NCBI GenBank assembly: GCA_945643635.1 | Contig: CALZFC010000033.1 | Span: forward strand, 1,816,001 to 1,880,000 | DNA length: 64,000 nucleotides | Direction of reading: 5' to 3' | DNA from: Allodiplogaster sudhausi | Lineage: Eukaryota; Nematoda; Chromadorea; Rhabditida; Diplogasteridae | Shown here: piece by piece, positions 24,696 to 41,378 of the stretch | Layout: each line of letters opens with the position of its first letter | Numbering within the stretch: position 1 is the first letter of the stretch | Notes under the pieces: model-generated | What the model saw: the letters and a program-made list of their open reading frames with translations, nothing else | Database searches by the model: none | What the model was told of the DNA's origin: nothing | Program-made: the position numbers and the translations under genes

Positions 24696-27571
24696 TCAGA
24701 AGATCGGCCGAACGGGGAATGATCGACGCTGGTCGATCGAGGAGATTCGTTGGAGGGCGACGTTGAGCTTGTCTCGGAAGTCGTCGAAGTGGTCGACGAT
24801 CAACTCTTCTGCCACATCCGGGAAGAAGTAGGCAGAGAGGGTCGTCCTCAAGGGATAAAAAGACATTCCACTCCACTGAGAAACGAAGCATCCCCAGTCA
24901 AACAAATAACTCCCTCTGAACATACATAAATGGACCGAATATTGTGAAAACCTAAGATTTCCTTCGATTTCGTCCATTCTTTTCAGAGCCTTATGATAGT
25001 AAGCGGAGAGATCATCAACGTAATATGCTTCGGAGAAGAGACGAAGGCGGTTCGAGCGGCCGAACCAGCCTCGCTCAAATATATGTATGTATGTATGTAC
25101 ATACATTGCAATAGTTTTCAAAATTACTTGTAATAAAAATAATTTTTAAATAGATAAACGGCGTCTCCGTACTTCTCGATTCTTGACGAAAGAATTCCGA
25201 TCATATTCTGCGAAGAATTTTACAATTTCATTGATGACCAAGCGTGCATCGTGGCCTGGTTGAATTGAATGATAGATTTTGGTAGATTTCTATTAATTCA
25301 TTCATCGAATTGACAGCTGACAGACCCGGATAGCCACAAGAGTCATTTCCGGATAAGAGAGAAAGAAGGCTCGTTCCCTTGGGGCAGGAAAGAGCACGAC
25401 TCACTGAGGCAGCATCGGTATCTGGGGAACATTATTTTCCTCTTTTTGGCTAATTAAACTTATGCTCGAACCTGTGTCATTCTTTTTTTAAACTTCCTCT
25501 TTTTGGCTAATTAAACTTATGCTCGAACCTGTTTCATTCTTTTTTTAAGCTTCTCACTCTAATCCACGAAGCTGATAATTATGGCTAACACAAGACATGC
25601 CAAGTGTGGCTTTTCTCAGATAAGGATGGTTAACACAAGACATGCCAAGTGTGGCTTTTCTCAACTGTTCTATGATTAGAGATAAAGAGAATAAAGATAC
25701 CATCGACGACTCCCCTCTCGACGGCGCCCACTGTGAGACCGAGAGAAGTGAGCGAAGACGGCAGAAGCTCACACAGCACAGCAAAGTGGTCATATCTACT
25801 CTATTCTTATTCCATCTCTCTCCAAATGGTTTCTATAACTGAGAAGAGACGAAAGTGACCTCTGCCAGCCGGTGATGATAACCGATGAGATCGAAGAATT
25901 AAAAGACTTCTCATGCTTTCTTCGCATCTTGAACCTTCAATTCGGACATTCAAAATGGCCGAGTTATCTTTCTCGTTCTAACCACTCTTGATTGTTGTAG
26001 ACGTAGGGAGTAATCTTATTATTCACTTCATCAGCACCATTCGCACCCTGAAAAAGAAAATTCAAGAAAGGCCAGAACATTATCAAATAAAAGGAGAAAC
26101 CTTGAATGCAGAAGCTATCCAGACTCCCGGGAAACTTTCGGAGAGATTTCTCCAGAGTGGAGGAGGAAGAGCCTGCAAGGAAGCAGTCAAAGAGAAGAGA
26201 GCGACGGAGAAGGAGAGGAGAGAGAGAGAGAGAGAGAGAAGGAGAGGAGAGAGCGGCAGAGAAGGAGAGAGAAACCTCATCGAGTCGAGTCGGCCAGTAC
26301 TTCCACACGACAGGAATGATGGAATCGGATAGATCGAACTCGTTGATGAGCGAGGGGTCGGCCGATGCGAACTCGTCGTGCCACGCCAGCACCTGATTGA
26401 CACAACTCCATCAGTCACGTGGTCTCTCGGCAAAGTGACAACCTTAGTGTCGGGGAATTCCTTGTGAATGACTTGTGCCATTGCTTGGAAGTGTGCGAGC
26501 ACGAGTTGCTTGGTGTCATTGAAGCCAAGTGCCGCCATTCTCTCTCTGTCCTCCTCGCACACTCCAACCTGATTGTGATAAGACTCCTTCTTTAATCTTT
26601 TCTTCAATTTATATTATTCTTCATCTACACAGATGAAAATAAAGTGAAAATAAAGTGAACCATGTACGCTTCATCGGCGCCGATATGAACGAAGGGCATT
26701 GGAATAGCTGAGTGAAGAGTTGCCACCTAAACAACTCATAGTCGGTTATTGTCAAGAGGCTCTCATCTTGCCTGTGAAAGCAGATCGCCAAGAACAGCAA
26801 CGCCGCCTTCCGAGCCAATGCACATAACCTTCAAATATGTATTTTTAATGATATTTAGAACTGTAAGTGATATATTGGATGTGAATACCATCGGGAAAGT
26901 CTGATTTTCTCTTAGAGGAGCAAAGAGTGATGTCTTGAGCAGCCACTCCAGATGGCCGAAGGTCTGCACCAGGGGGATGACTGTCAGATTCAGCGCAGCC
27001 GCACTCAAGTCTTCATCATTATTACTTGAATTATGTGAAAACGCAGACATACTGTTCGAGGATGTCCAGCACTTCCCTTCTCGAGTAGGCATTGCCGTTG
27101 GAAGCCGCCGCAAGTATGCCCGTAAGGGGGAACATATCCTGAGAGTATCGGAATCTCTCTCTTTCTCTTTCACTCTCTCTCTCTCTCTCTCTTTCTCTTT
27201 CTCTCTCTGGCTCCCTCTCTTTCTCAAAGTGACCTCCCATTCAATCACCACTCCTTTAGCGCCAAGGCTTGCAAAGATGTCGAGGAGTTGTTTAAAATAG
27301 GCTGGTCTTGGTGGTGCTCCTGAATGTCTCATTCCATTTTACATTTCATATACATAATTGTATTTATCATTTATATACGACCTTTCAAGTCCATGTGAAC
27401 ATACTTGTCAATCTGTAGAGAGAATTGGACTGCCTGTAACGAAGTGCTTGAGGACATAGATTTTGACTCATAGATAAAAAAAATAAGAAGACAAAGCATA
27501 AAAATGGGATATAGGGAGAGTGCGAACTGGAGTTAGAGATAGGGGGACACGGATGGAGTAGAGATAAATGG

Positions 27572-27634
<63 letters not shown>

Positions 27635-27717
27635 AAATGGAAAGAAGGTGCTTGGCTTACCCATGCGACGAGAATGGAAAATAAAAGTGCGTAGCAAGCA
27701 GAACGATGATTGCTCAT
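24696..27717 (-). CDS. HEXD: GH20 beta-N-acetylhexosaminidase, hexosaminidase D type
   Basis: Hydrolyses terminal N-acetylhexosamine or galactosamine residues. Seventeen exons on the minus strand splice in phase to 519 residues: 27661-27717, 27382-27433, 27234-27319, 27053-27138, 26889-27003, 26772-26828, 26661-26726, 26443-26568, 26276-26392, 26101-26172, 25983-26047, 25860-25934, 25701-25795, 25239-25421, 25173-25207, 24952-25073, 24696-24846. The catalytic Asp-Glu pair is in HIGADEAY. Other family landmarks are KYVHMDLKGAPPRP, LAWHDEFAS, VWIASAFKGANGADE, ITGWQRYDHFAVLCELLP and the C-terminal DVAEELIVDHFDDFRDKL. The N-terminus MSNHRSACYALLFSILVAW looks like a signal peptide, unlike the nucleocytoplasmic mammalian HEXD. 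Introns 26727-26771 (45 nt, GC donor) and 25208-25238 (31 nt) are unusually short. Confidence 0.94.
25439..25552. repeat. Tandem duplication, 57-bp unit, in a HEXD intron
   Basis: Two adjacent copies of a 57-base unit beginning CCTCTTTTTGGCTAATTAA, differing at about two bases. It lies in intron 25422-25700. Confidence 0.95.
25582..25665. repeat. Tandem duplication, 45-bp period, in the same HEXD intron
   Basis: Two copies of a unit containing TAACACAAGACATGCCAAGT and GTGGCTTTTCTCA at a 45-base spacing. It lies 30 bases from the 57-bp duplication. Confidence 0.92.
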
Positions 27718-28803
27718 GATTGTAGTAATGGCTGAAGCAGGAAAAAGCAGCCGAAGGCTTGGTTCAGAAGGAGGCGGGGAAATAAACAATGAGTGACACT
27801 ATCAGTAACTTTCCCAAGGCGAGAAGACTCTCTGCGAGTGTCCCTTACACGAGAGGATTCCTTCCCATACGAGTCACTGATTGGGGAGTGGTTATAGCAT
27901 GGGTTTGAATCCTTCTTTGCTTTCATTGCTGATAACTTCGACCAGAAGAGTATGTCCATACACGCGATGATAATGAGGAAAGATGAGGGCAGAAAGACGG
28001 GGAAGAGAGAAAGAGAGTGATGGAAAGGGTGAGAGAGAGAGAGAGGGAGAGAGAGAGAAAGAGAGGTAGGGCAAAATGATAAAGTAAAGCGAGAGACCGA
28101 AGAAACAAGACGAAGATAAAAGGTATTGGCACTACCTGAGACTGATCTTGGGAATGGGAGGAAAACAGTATTAGTCGACTGCGTCTCTTCCTCTCGCATT
28201 GTCTCTTCTCCTCTCTGACAATTCCTGTCCATTTCTCCCGACGTAATCAGTGCTTTCACGCGTCGTACTTCTTCTTTTTCTTCCCTGCTTCCTGTTTTTT
28301 TATTGTTCATTCGAGTTCGCACCTTCTTCCTTTTCTTTGCTGTGCAGTGAGATTCTCTCATCTCATCAGTGTTCATTCTGTACTTATTCGTTTTTGGCTG
28401 AACATTATGAGCATGGTCTGGCGCCTCGAAATAGACAAGAAAAAACTCAAAGCAAACTTTGTTACCAAAATGACATCCGTTTGACCTGATTTACAATCTT
28501 ACTCAGGCAGCGGTAATTTGCCTTTATAATGTACAATAAAAAAAGGCCATTCGAAAAGAATGTGTTGGAGACGCTTATCATATTACCAGTGGAAAAAAAA
28601 TCAAGATTGCAATAATTAATTACAAGAGCATTTGAACTTCTTTGCGAAACTAATGCAGGATAAACATAACATATCAAAGTTAACAAGGCTTTTTAAAATG
28701 CATCCAGCAAAAGAATTAAAACGCATTATAATGGGGACAACTATATACAGAACAGAGCTATTACTGTTTGAATATCATTATGCTACAGATCAACTCACCA
28801 TGT
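27718..28803. other. Interval without a supported gene
   Basis: Lies upstream of the hexosaminidase start and downstream of the next minus-strand gene, so it should contain a promoter. A 220-codon minus-strand frame (27714-28376) is driven by GA-rich low complexity (27985-28070 and flanks) with a basic N-terminal part. It lacks splice context and family resemblance, so I do not call it. Confidence 0.5.
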
Positions 28804-31024
28804 TTAGAGCACAAAGTTCAGCAGATAATAGGGCGGGTCCGTCATGACTCTTTGTGTTTTAAAGCTTCGTTGTAATCACGAAATGAAAGGTTATCAATAA
28901 ACCTACTTCCTAATTAGAGTATAGTACTCAAAATTAGGAAACAACTTACTGGAGCACTTCAAAATTCTCATCTGGATCTTGAGGGCGTTGCCGAGAGGGC
29001 TTGGATTGTCGGGTTTTCTGCGGGGACGGCGAAGGCAGGAAGGCACTCTCCGACTGGATTCTCTCGTTGTCTGGAGTCTCTCTCTCAGGCCCACCCACTC
29101 TCGTCGTTTCGCGCCGTCGCTAAACGAGAAATTTTTCTTAAACTGTTTTTATTACCAGTCTGTATAGTCTGTCCTGGATTGCAAGCAGAACTGAAAATTC
29201 CGTTCATTCCCGAAGAACTAATTTTGTTTAAGAAACCAGAAAAACCATGTGCACACACAGTCATTTAAGCAAATGATACAATGCAAATGCTGAATGAACC
29301 TGAGCGCTCTTCGGTCGATTTGATTGAAGAGAGAACTCTTCATCTTCCGACTCGGAACCCGCAATTGTTGGGAAGGCCAAGCCGACCGTGAACTCAGACT
29401 CATCCACTGTTAAAAGGAGTGTACAAATGTGATGCAACAAAGATCTTGAATACAAATAACAACTTTTCTCTAAAATTAGGATTCATTATAAATTGAAAAA
29501 AAACCTACTGTCCATGGGAGTGTCGTGTGGTAGGAAATCGTCATCTTCAAGTGCCGAATCGGGCTCGGGCTCACTTTCCTGATTATGATATGTGGAATTA
29601 TTTCCTTGGAAAATTGACTTTTCTTCATAAACGACGTAACAATATCGCTTGGAGGATAAAGAAATACCTTCTCAGCTTCATCGGGGAATGCGTCAGGTAA
29701 GAAGCCCTCTAGTTCCACGTCGCTATCATCTAGAAAGGTTACAACGATTACTTTCCGCGGCCTAAACATTTAAAACCCAAATTCCACTTTCATACGAAAA
29801 TAAGAAGTTTGCAGAATTGTCCAGCCATGAATATGACTTCGCTCATTCCAACACACTCTCCTTGCTTCCCACGTGGCACAGTATCAATGTTGTTCACATG
29901 AGAAGAGAAATGTAAACAACGAGGAAATGAAATGATTGTAGTACCACAAAAAGGCGACTTCTCTGGGATGTTGTTTATGATTGTCTCGCACGTTGGGCCA
30001 AGCACGTAGATCAGAGCATAATCCTCTACGACCTACAGGACAAATCATTCTCTATCTTGCATGAGTTAACTGGAAATTAAGCTATTAAAAAAAACTGTTC
30101 TTCACTAAGAACATCCTTCGTCGGAATTTTACAAATAACAATTTCTCAATCTGAACCTGACCTTATAATGACAGTAGACCCGATCAATGACTGGTTGCAA
30201 GAGAACACGACGGATAACGACAGCCAGTTGCCAGGCAGCGTCCAGCAGAAGAATGCCTACCGGCCACAGGATACTGTCACGGATTGCGAAGGCCAGCTGA
30301 AGAAGAAAGGAAGAGAGAAATTATGATAGGGGATAGACGCAAGGAAAGGAAGGACAACAATATTGAAGACAATAAACATCCACTACAAGTACCAAGGAAA
30401 AATAAGAATATACGAAAAAATTCAAGATTCAATTAACTAACCTTTTGAAGAAGGGATTTCGTTAGTTCGGAAAGTGCCCTGAGTTGTCGAATCAGCCAGC
30501 TGAAGCAGAGAAGTCATATTTAAAGGCAGTTAAGTTTCATCGGGTAATTTTAAAGAATATGTCTATGTATATTTTACTTTTGACATCTATTTCTTGAAAA
30601 AAAACCAATAATTCAAGCAGACACGTGGAATGTCGAAATAAGAAGGGAGCTGGACATAAAGCGCAAGCAACTGGGACATAAAAATGCGAGATCAAAGTGA
30701 ATAAAGAGAAAACCAACCAAATACAAACAACGTGAAGGGTGATAGAACTGCGCTGCTTGCCTAACATCTCCGATATTGCACATAGGATGAAATGATCAGA
30801 AGGATAAGCCAAAGAGCAACTAAGAGAATTGCAAGCGAGATCCTTGTTTACCTGATATCTCAGCACAACATCACTACTTCCAACAGTTATCCCCTCTGCG
30901 TTTTCTCATTCAGAATACATCATCCTCTCACGCGAATTTTTCAATTATCTGCTTGGCTCTTGCTCTCACGCTTTCTCTTTCTTTCTCCTCTCTCTCTCTT
31001 TCCATTTCTCTTTCCATCTACACA

Positions 31025-31067
<43 letters not shown>

Positions 31068-34000
31068 TTTAACCTATTCTCCACCAGACAGAACACTCGA
31101 AAACGCACTCCTCCGTTGCCCTCAAAACGGAGCAAACACGAGAAAAGTCGTCGAGAGGACGGAGGCGACAATTAAAGTTTGAGATCATCAAACGAGAAAA
31201 AGAGAACAAGAAGAGGTCTATGACACTGTTCTTGCAAGAAAAGAGGGTGAGAAGTGAATGGGGGGGGGGAGAAAGAGATCTTGTTTTGCCAGCCAAAGTA
31301 ACTATTAACAGCGATAGAAAGAACAGAAATTGTTAACATGCTGAAGACCAATGAAGACTAACTTCTTGGTGGGAACAAGAAGGTAGTCCCTGAGTGCCCT
31401 TCCGAGTTGTCTTGTCTTCAGGCCGAGCCATTTCCTGAGAGCGGGCAGCCAATGGCCACACACGACGTAGACCATACAGTAGCAAATGTAGTCGAAGCCA
31501 GCCATCAGGCGACGCCAGATCTCAACACAACATTTCAATAGCAACCAGGTAAATCTCACCTATACATTTTGAAAATGACAAATAAAACGTATTCCGGTTA
31601 ATGTATGTAGTGTGATTCCAAAAAAAACCTTCTCTCTGAGCCAGATCTTGAGGTCGGGCCACCACTCAGCAAAGAACCAATACCGTAGCCAGCGGCCAAG
31701 GGCGTAGAATGCGTTGCGTATCGGGTGCAGCACTCGCGTCGTGACGCTGCAATAATTACCGTCAGCATGAGCGAATGTATTTTTAAAGATTGTTGCGAGA
31801 AATCTTCAAGTAAAAACGAACAGAATTTCATAGCCGTAAGACCACTGACAACATGGAAATGCTCTTGAATGTCCCAAGAATCGCGTCCCGTATGACTCGG
31901 CAGAATCGACCGATGGCACCGCCCAGACGGACAAGTTGTTGTTTGACATACGAGAGAAGGGCTTAACATAAGAATCGTTAATCCTCATTCTATTCTCATC
32001 GATAGCCAAAAGATTAAATAGTGATATAGAATTCACGTAAACATCGGATAAAATAGCAGCAGCTGTTAAAAAAAACTTATGAAATAGCCAAAGATGCTGA
32101 AATTACAACTGAACCAATAAAACAATCGATGGAGAAAACTAACGAGGAATGAATTGCAAGAGGACGACATACTTAAGGGCTGCGAAGAAACTTCGAAGCG
32201 GAGCAACAATCCCACGATCAGCAGCGACCTGCAAGGAAGAATCATACAAACACATCACTCATCACGCGCGTTTGAAGACTAAAGAAGAAAAGTAAGAATG
32301 ACCTTTACAGAGTTCATCGCATAACAACAGCCGGAACAGATCTTGTCGCTCGTCTCATAGTACTGCCACACCGGATTCACCAACAGGCAACCAACTCAAG
32401 GCAGTCCTTCATCCGCAGCCCTCTCCATACCATCTCTCTCTCTCTCTCTTCTCTCTATAACTCTCGCTCTCTTTCCTTCTCCAATAACTCCCTCTCCTTC
32501 TTCTATAGCTCTCTCTCTCCGTACTAATGAATCTAAAATATATATTTTAAAAAATTTTCATGAGAAGATTCAATAGAGCGGCTAACGGAGCCTTGTGGGA
32601 AAATGAATGACAAAAACAGATTATACTCTCTATTCTAGTCTCGTCATTGTAAGAGAACCAGTTCAAAAAAATGTATCGTTGCAAACAAAAAGGCAACGAA
32701 CGAGGGTATCCCATAACAACTAGATCGATCTCACACTTTTGTGCAGGCTAATCCTCCAGCTCCCTTTCTCCCTCTATTTTAGATCCCGCGTCATTGCGTT
32801 AATTAGAGGAATTATTAATGGCCACTCAAGTATTCCAAGAATACATAAAGAAATGGATGGAAAAAGTAGTGAAACCTGTTGAGTAGGCAGCTATGCATGC
32901 CTGCTCCGCCTCTCCGGCTCTAATGAGATGAGTACTGTAGAGCGAGAGAACGACTCCGACACTCTGGAATTGCGCAGTTCTTCTTATATTTATAACAAAA
33001 TAAAAATCATGTACTATCAACGGATAAATAAGACTGCACTAACCCTCCAGAGGCTTGCGATAGGCCAAAGAGCGATGTGAGTGAGGGTGCTCCTGTCTCT
33101 GGAGGGAGAGAGCAGGACATCCCAGCTGAAGACTGCGGCAGCCAGGCCGACTAGGAGCTGTTGCTGCCTCCACGCATCCGCGTACAACGCTGTCGCCCTT
33201 CAACTTCTTCATTCTTTTAAGGATCTCATAACAGTATTTGTAAAAGAAGCATATAAATATCAATACTCAACGCTTCTGCGCTTTCATTCTATCGTTTGTA
33301 ATCAGTATAAAAAAAGAAGCCAACCAGAAGATGGAATTAACGGCCATGAGATATGGCCCGGTGGCGGGGCTCCTCCACTCAACGACCGCCCTGCCAAAGT
33401 CGTGGGCGGAACGGCAAATCTGAGAGAGCGTCTCCATGACCAGAGGCAACCTCTCGTAGCACCTCGAAAATGGGCAAACATCTCATCTCATTACTTCGTT
33501 CATTTCCCTCTCTTGCACACATTTCAATTGTTAAAGCTTCGTCAATAAATGCTTCAGAAGAAAGCAACTAACCGAATTAAATTATAGCCTTTCTTTGTAG
33601 ATCTATCATCAAAAGTCACCAGTCACGCATCCAGCTTTAACATTGGCTTACCTGAATACAGAAAAGAGGTTTCTAAATGGAATAAATTAGCACGAAACGA
33701 CAAAGCAAAATGAGGATAAGTGAATAAGTAATCCATCGGAAGATTCTTATCAAAAGAATTGACGATGAAGGAGGCAAAACTGCTTGCGCGTTTCGTTAGA
33801 CAGTGGCCGACAGAGATCACGCATTTCTTATAGACTAACAGCATGCACAGCATGCTCAAAGGAATCGCGTAGGCCAACAAGTTCTGATGCGAGTAGCCTT
33901 TCTTTGTATTGCAGCGGTAAGTACAACCATGCACTAAGTAGGTCACGGAATGCAGCGAAAGCGAGGAATGACAGTGAAAGTAGGTATTCGATTGAGAATG

Positions 34001-34380
34001 GAAGAAAGTTATAAAGGAAAAGAAAGTGTTTTGAAAGAACACCTCCAGAGCGTTCAAAAGTGACGACTATTACACAACCACTTGGCCCTTTGTCGCAGCG
34101 GGGTTCTCAGGAAGAGAAAGATTCGATTAGAGATAAGCCTGTGTTATCTCCCCCATTGCAACAGCGGAATACACTGAAGACCAGCACTACAGGAAACTAT
34201 CAAAAATGTCCAGTATATTTCTATTAAAATCTCGCTTTCGCATTGAACCCCGAAGAACACATTTCCCAATATCCTACCTCTGACTGTAATTTTACGATCA
34301 CCACCTCGGCAGCATTACAAAAGATTGATCGTGCCAGTATCCGCAAATTGAGGAGGGGGAAGGTGATCAATTGAACAAGT
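28804..34380 (-). CDS. Unrecognised large multi-pass membrane protein with acidic C-terminal tail
   Basis: I do not recognise the family. At least sixteen minus-strand exons form a coherent chain, including 34278-about 34380, 33652-about 33930, about 33310-33470, 33044-about 33195, 32876-32963, 32303-32394, 32173-32228, 31629-31746, 31363-31559, 30442-30499, 30162-30296, 29945-30032, 29668-29729, 29509-29578, 29300-29406, 28950-29119 and 28804-28849. The N-terminal half has several hydrophobic helices (AYAIPLSMLCMLLVY, PYLMAVNSIFWLASFFIL, LLVGLAAAVFSWDVLL). The middle has amphipathic tryptophan/arginine-rich helices (VRFTWLLLKCCVEIWRRL, RWLRYWFFAEWWPDLKIW). The tail is acidic and disordered (SDVELEGFLPDAFPDEAE, ESEPEPDSALEDDDFLP). 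The exact starts of the first four exons, and the initiation codon, are unresolved. Confidence 0.7.
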
Positions 34381-34494
34381 AACCACGTAACAACCACGTC
34401 TCCCACAAACTAGACAACGTGGAATTACCATTACAGCCCTAGAGGCGATAGAAAGAAAGCGAAAGATAGACAGTAGAGAGAGAGGAGAGATAGA

Positions 34495-34712
34495 GAGGAG
34501 AGGAGAGGAGAGGAGAGGAGAGGAGAGGAAGAGGAAGAGGAAGAGGAAGAGGAAGAGGAAGAGGAAGAGGAAGAGAAAGAGAAAGAGAAAGAGAAAGAGA
34601 AAGAGAAAGAGAAAGAGAAAGAGAAAGAGAAAGAGAAAGAGAAAGAGAAAGAGAAAGAGAAAGAGAAAGAGAAAGAGGAAGAGGAAGAGGGAGAGGAAGA
34701 GGAAGAGAGAGG
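34495..34712. repeat. Compound hexanucleotide purine repeat
   Basis: About 220 bases of plus-strand purines: AGAGG pentamers, then (GAAGAG)n, then about twenty (AAAGAG) units, then GAAGAG units again. The minus-strand translation is a repeating Phe-Leu peptide and is not credible coding. It lies upstream of the membrane-protein gene. Confidence 0.97.
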
Positions 34713-35383
34713 AAATAAACTGGAGTGTACAAGAAGTATGCAAATCGGATCAGAAAACCGTCGAGGTAAGTAGACTGCAGTTATATAAGTAATAATTTTA
34801 TCATTAATATATCCCAGTAATCAAACATACAAAAAGAGATCGCGATGACAAGGGGTGAATAGAGGAAGCGAAGGAAGCGACAGGAGGAAGAATGTTAGGG
34901 GAAATGACTAATCGTCGAGCTCGCACTGTCAGCCGAAGCAAGAAACTGGTTGTATATGCGAAACAACAATAAAGAACAACAAATGCACCGATAACTCTAG
35001 TCTACAACAACCAAACAGCAAAGTAGAAGAAAGAAAGTGTCAAAGTGATTAGTAAGGCTATTACCTACATTTACAAATAGCCATAATTCGCAGGGTCTCC
35101 ATCGTGAAGATCTTAGCTTTCCCACCTGCTCTTCTTCTTCTGCACGCCGTCGGATTTTGAGGAGTTTCCTAGAGAGATCTTGTTAATAATTGACGAAGAT
35201 CAAAGGAACTTCGTTCAGAGGGTCGATTTTCTCTTATGAACACAAAGTGCGTCGAAATAAATTGAAAATAAAATCAGGTGATGGTTGAAAAATAAGTTTC
35301 GCGAATTTCAAACGTCATAAAAGCTCAAATGCTCATTGAATTCTGGTTCGGGATGATACCGATTTCAAATAATGTTATGAAAA
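34713..35383. other. Intergenic interval between DDX42 and the membrane-protein gene
   Basis: Follows the purine repeat and precedes the DDX42 stop codon at 35384. No frame is convincing. It should contain the DDX42 3' UTR and possibly the upstream exon or promoter of the minus-strand membrane-protein gene. Confidence 0.55.
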
Positions 35384-39779
<4,396 letters not shown>

Positions 39780-40315
39780 CCTCAAGATGACCAGCTACTT
39801 CACTCTCGAGTCAGATGTTAACACCAAATAATTTTAGTGCTATGATACCGTATGTATGACATCTTTCGAAAAACCAGTCACAGATTGGTTCTAGTGTGAG
39901 GGAGAAAGATGAATACAAAGAATTGTGAATTACGGTCACATGAAAGGCGGTAAATTATTTGTGCTGTTTCCAAGGTGCCGTATATTTGCTTACTTGCCGC
40001 GCCATCGAATTGACTGTAGTTTGTAGGAAGTTGTGCAGCATGACTGCGTTTGTCACACGTGTCTGCGACCTCTCTTCCCTCTCTGTCCTTGTTAAAGTCA
40101 TCTTATCGAAACTAGAAAGCTTGAGAATGTAGTTGCCCGTAGTTTGTGCATTCTAGTGGTCGTCTGTCATCCTCGTTTCTTGGATAAAAGGGTGTCTGCC
40201 TCAGTTGGCAGCGCTTCCACGTGCTGTTTGGAGTTCGTTAACTGCGATCCGCCCCTTTTGACATTGCTCTTCATCTTTTGGCTTTCTGTTCTTTAGAGCA
40301 GTGTGTTCTTTCAAG
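39780..40315. promoter_or_regulatory. Divergent intergenic region between DDX42 and the first dehydrogenase gene
   Basis: 536 bases separate the start codons of two divergently transcribed genes, so the region should contain both promoters. No specific motif is claimed. Confidence 0.4.
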
Positions 40316-41378
40316 ATGGCTCCTCAACCCCCAACAGTCCTTATCACTGGTGCCAACCGCGGCATTGGTCTCGGCTTCGTGAGGCACTTTCTTGGGAAGC
40401 AAGATGTGAAACATGTTTTCGCTGCTACGCGTTCTCCCAGTGATGCTACCGATCTCAAGGTGCACTTCTTCTTCTTGATCAAAGTTTTCAAATCGCATAT
40501 ACTTCAGGCAATCTCAGATGGGCGTCTCCATATCGTCAAATTGGATGTTGAAGATGACAACAGCATCATTTCCGCGGAAAAGGTACTCTCAAGATGGATT
40601 TCCGGGATCATTTTTCAACTTTTACAGGAAATTTCTCGAGTTGTTGGTGACCTGGGCTTGTCGCTCCTTGTGAACAATTCTGGTGTTGCTCTGCCTTATG
40701 ATATCGAGAAACCGGATCGTGAGGCTGTTAATAAGACTCTCAGCGTCAATGTGACTGGCACAATCATCACGACCCAGGTATCTTCGTATCTGTGACTCAA
40801 GACAATATTCTCACTTCATTCTCACATATCGAGTGTAATGTTTTCAGCTGGCATTGCCTATTAAGCTAATGATTGTTTTAGTTAAGTTGAAAATGAAAAT
40901 ATTGTTGTTCAGGTATTCCTGCCCCTTCTCCGCCGTGCGGCTTCTCGTCTTTCCTCGTCTCCGGTTGGCGTCGGCCGCGCGGCAATTGTGAATGTCTCTT
41001 CCGGTGCGGCATCCATTTCTGACAATAAATCAGGTACTTCTTAACCTTTAGAATTTCAAGTAAAACATTTGAGCTTTGTCTATTTTGAACAACTGAGTGG
41101 AATGTGCTATTCTTGTTTTTCTAGGCGGTTACCTTGCCTACCGCGCCAGTAAGTCAGCGCTGAATTCTCTAACGAAGACATTCGCGGTGGACCTAGCACA
41201 GGATAACATCTTGGCAGTGTCCATCCTTCCTGGATATGTGAAGACGAGAATGACCGGAGACAAAGGGGAACTGACAGTTGAGCAGTCCGTGGAGATGATG
41301 ACTTCAGCCGTTGAGACTTATGGCAAAGAACACTCGGGCGGATTCTATGGCAAGGATGGCAAGCCGTTCCCGCTCTGA
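40316..41378 (+). CDS. Short-chain dehydrogenase/reductase, copy 1 (C-factor/sniffer-like)
   Basis: A classical-type NAD(P)-dependent oxidoreductase, probably cytosolic; the substrate is unknown. Five exons: 40316-40459, 40508-40582, 40628-40777, 40913-41033 and 41125-41378. The Rossmann dinucleotide-binding motif is TGANRGIG near the start. The NNSG motif is in LSLLVNNSG. The catalytic serine lies in NVSSGAAS, and the Tyr-Lys pair is in YRASK. The ending GGFYGKDGKPFPL resembles the sniffer/C-factor-like carbonyl reductase group. All introns are short with GT donors. A close paralogue follows 248 bases downstream in the same orientation with identical intron positions, so this is a tandem duplication. 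Confidence 0.93.

Noticed and set aside
25173..25260. Apparent frameshift near the HEXD C-terminal region
   Set aside because: A 31-nt intron (25208-25238) restores a continuous phase through all flanking exons.
27714..28376. 220-codon minus-strand frame upstream of HEXD
   Set aside because: Driven by GA-rich sequence with a poly-serine/leucine middle; no family match and it overlaps the HEXD first exon region.
34315..34743. 142-codon minus-strand frame encoding a repeating Phe-Leu peptide
   Set aside because: It is the translation of a hexanucleotide purine repeat; no splice context, no real protein composition.
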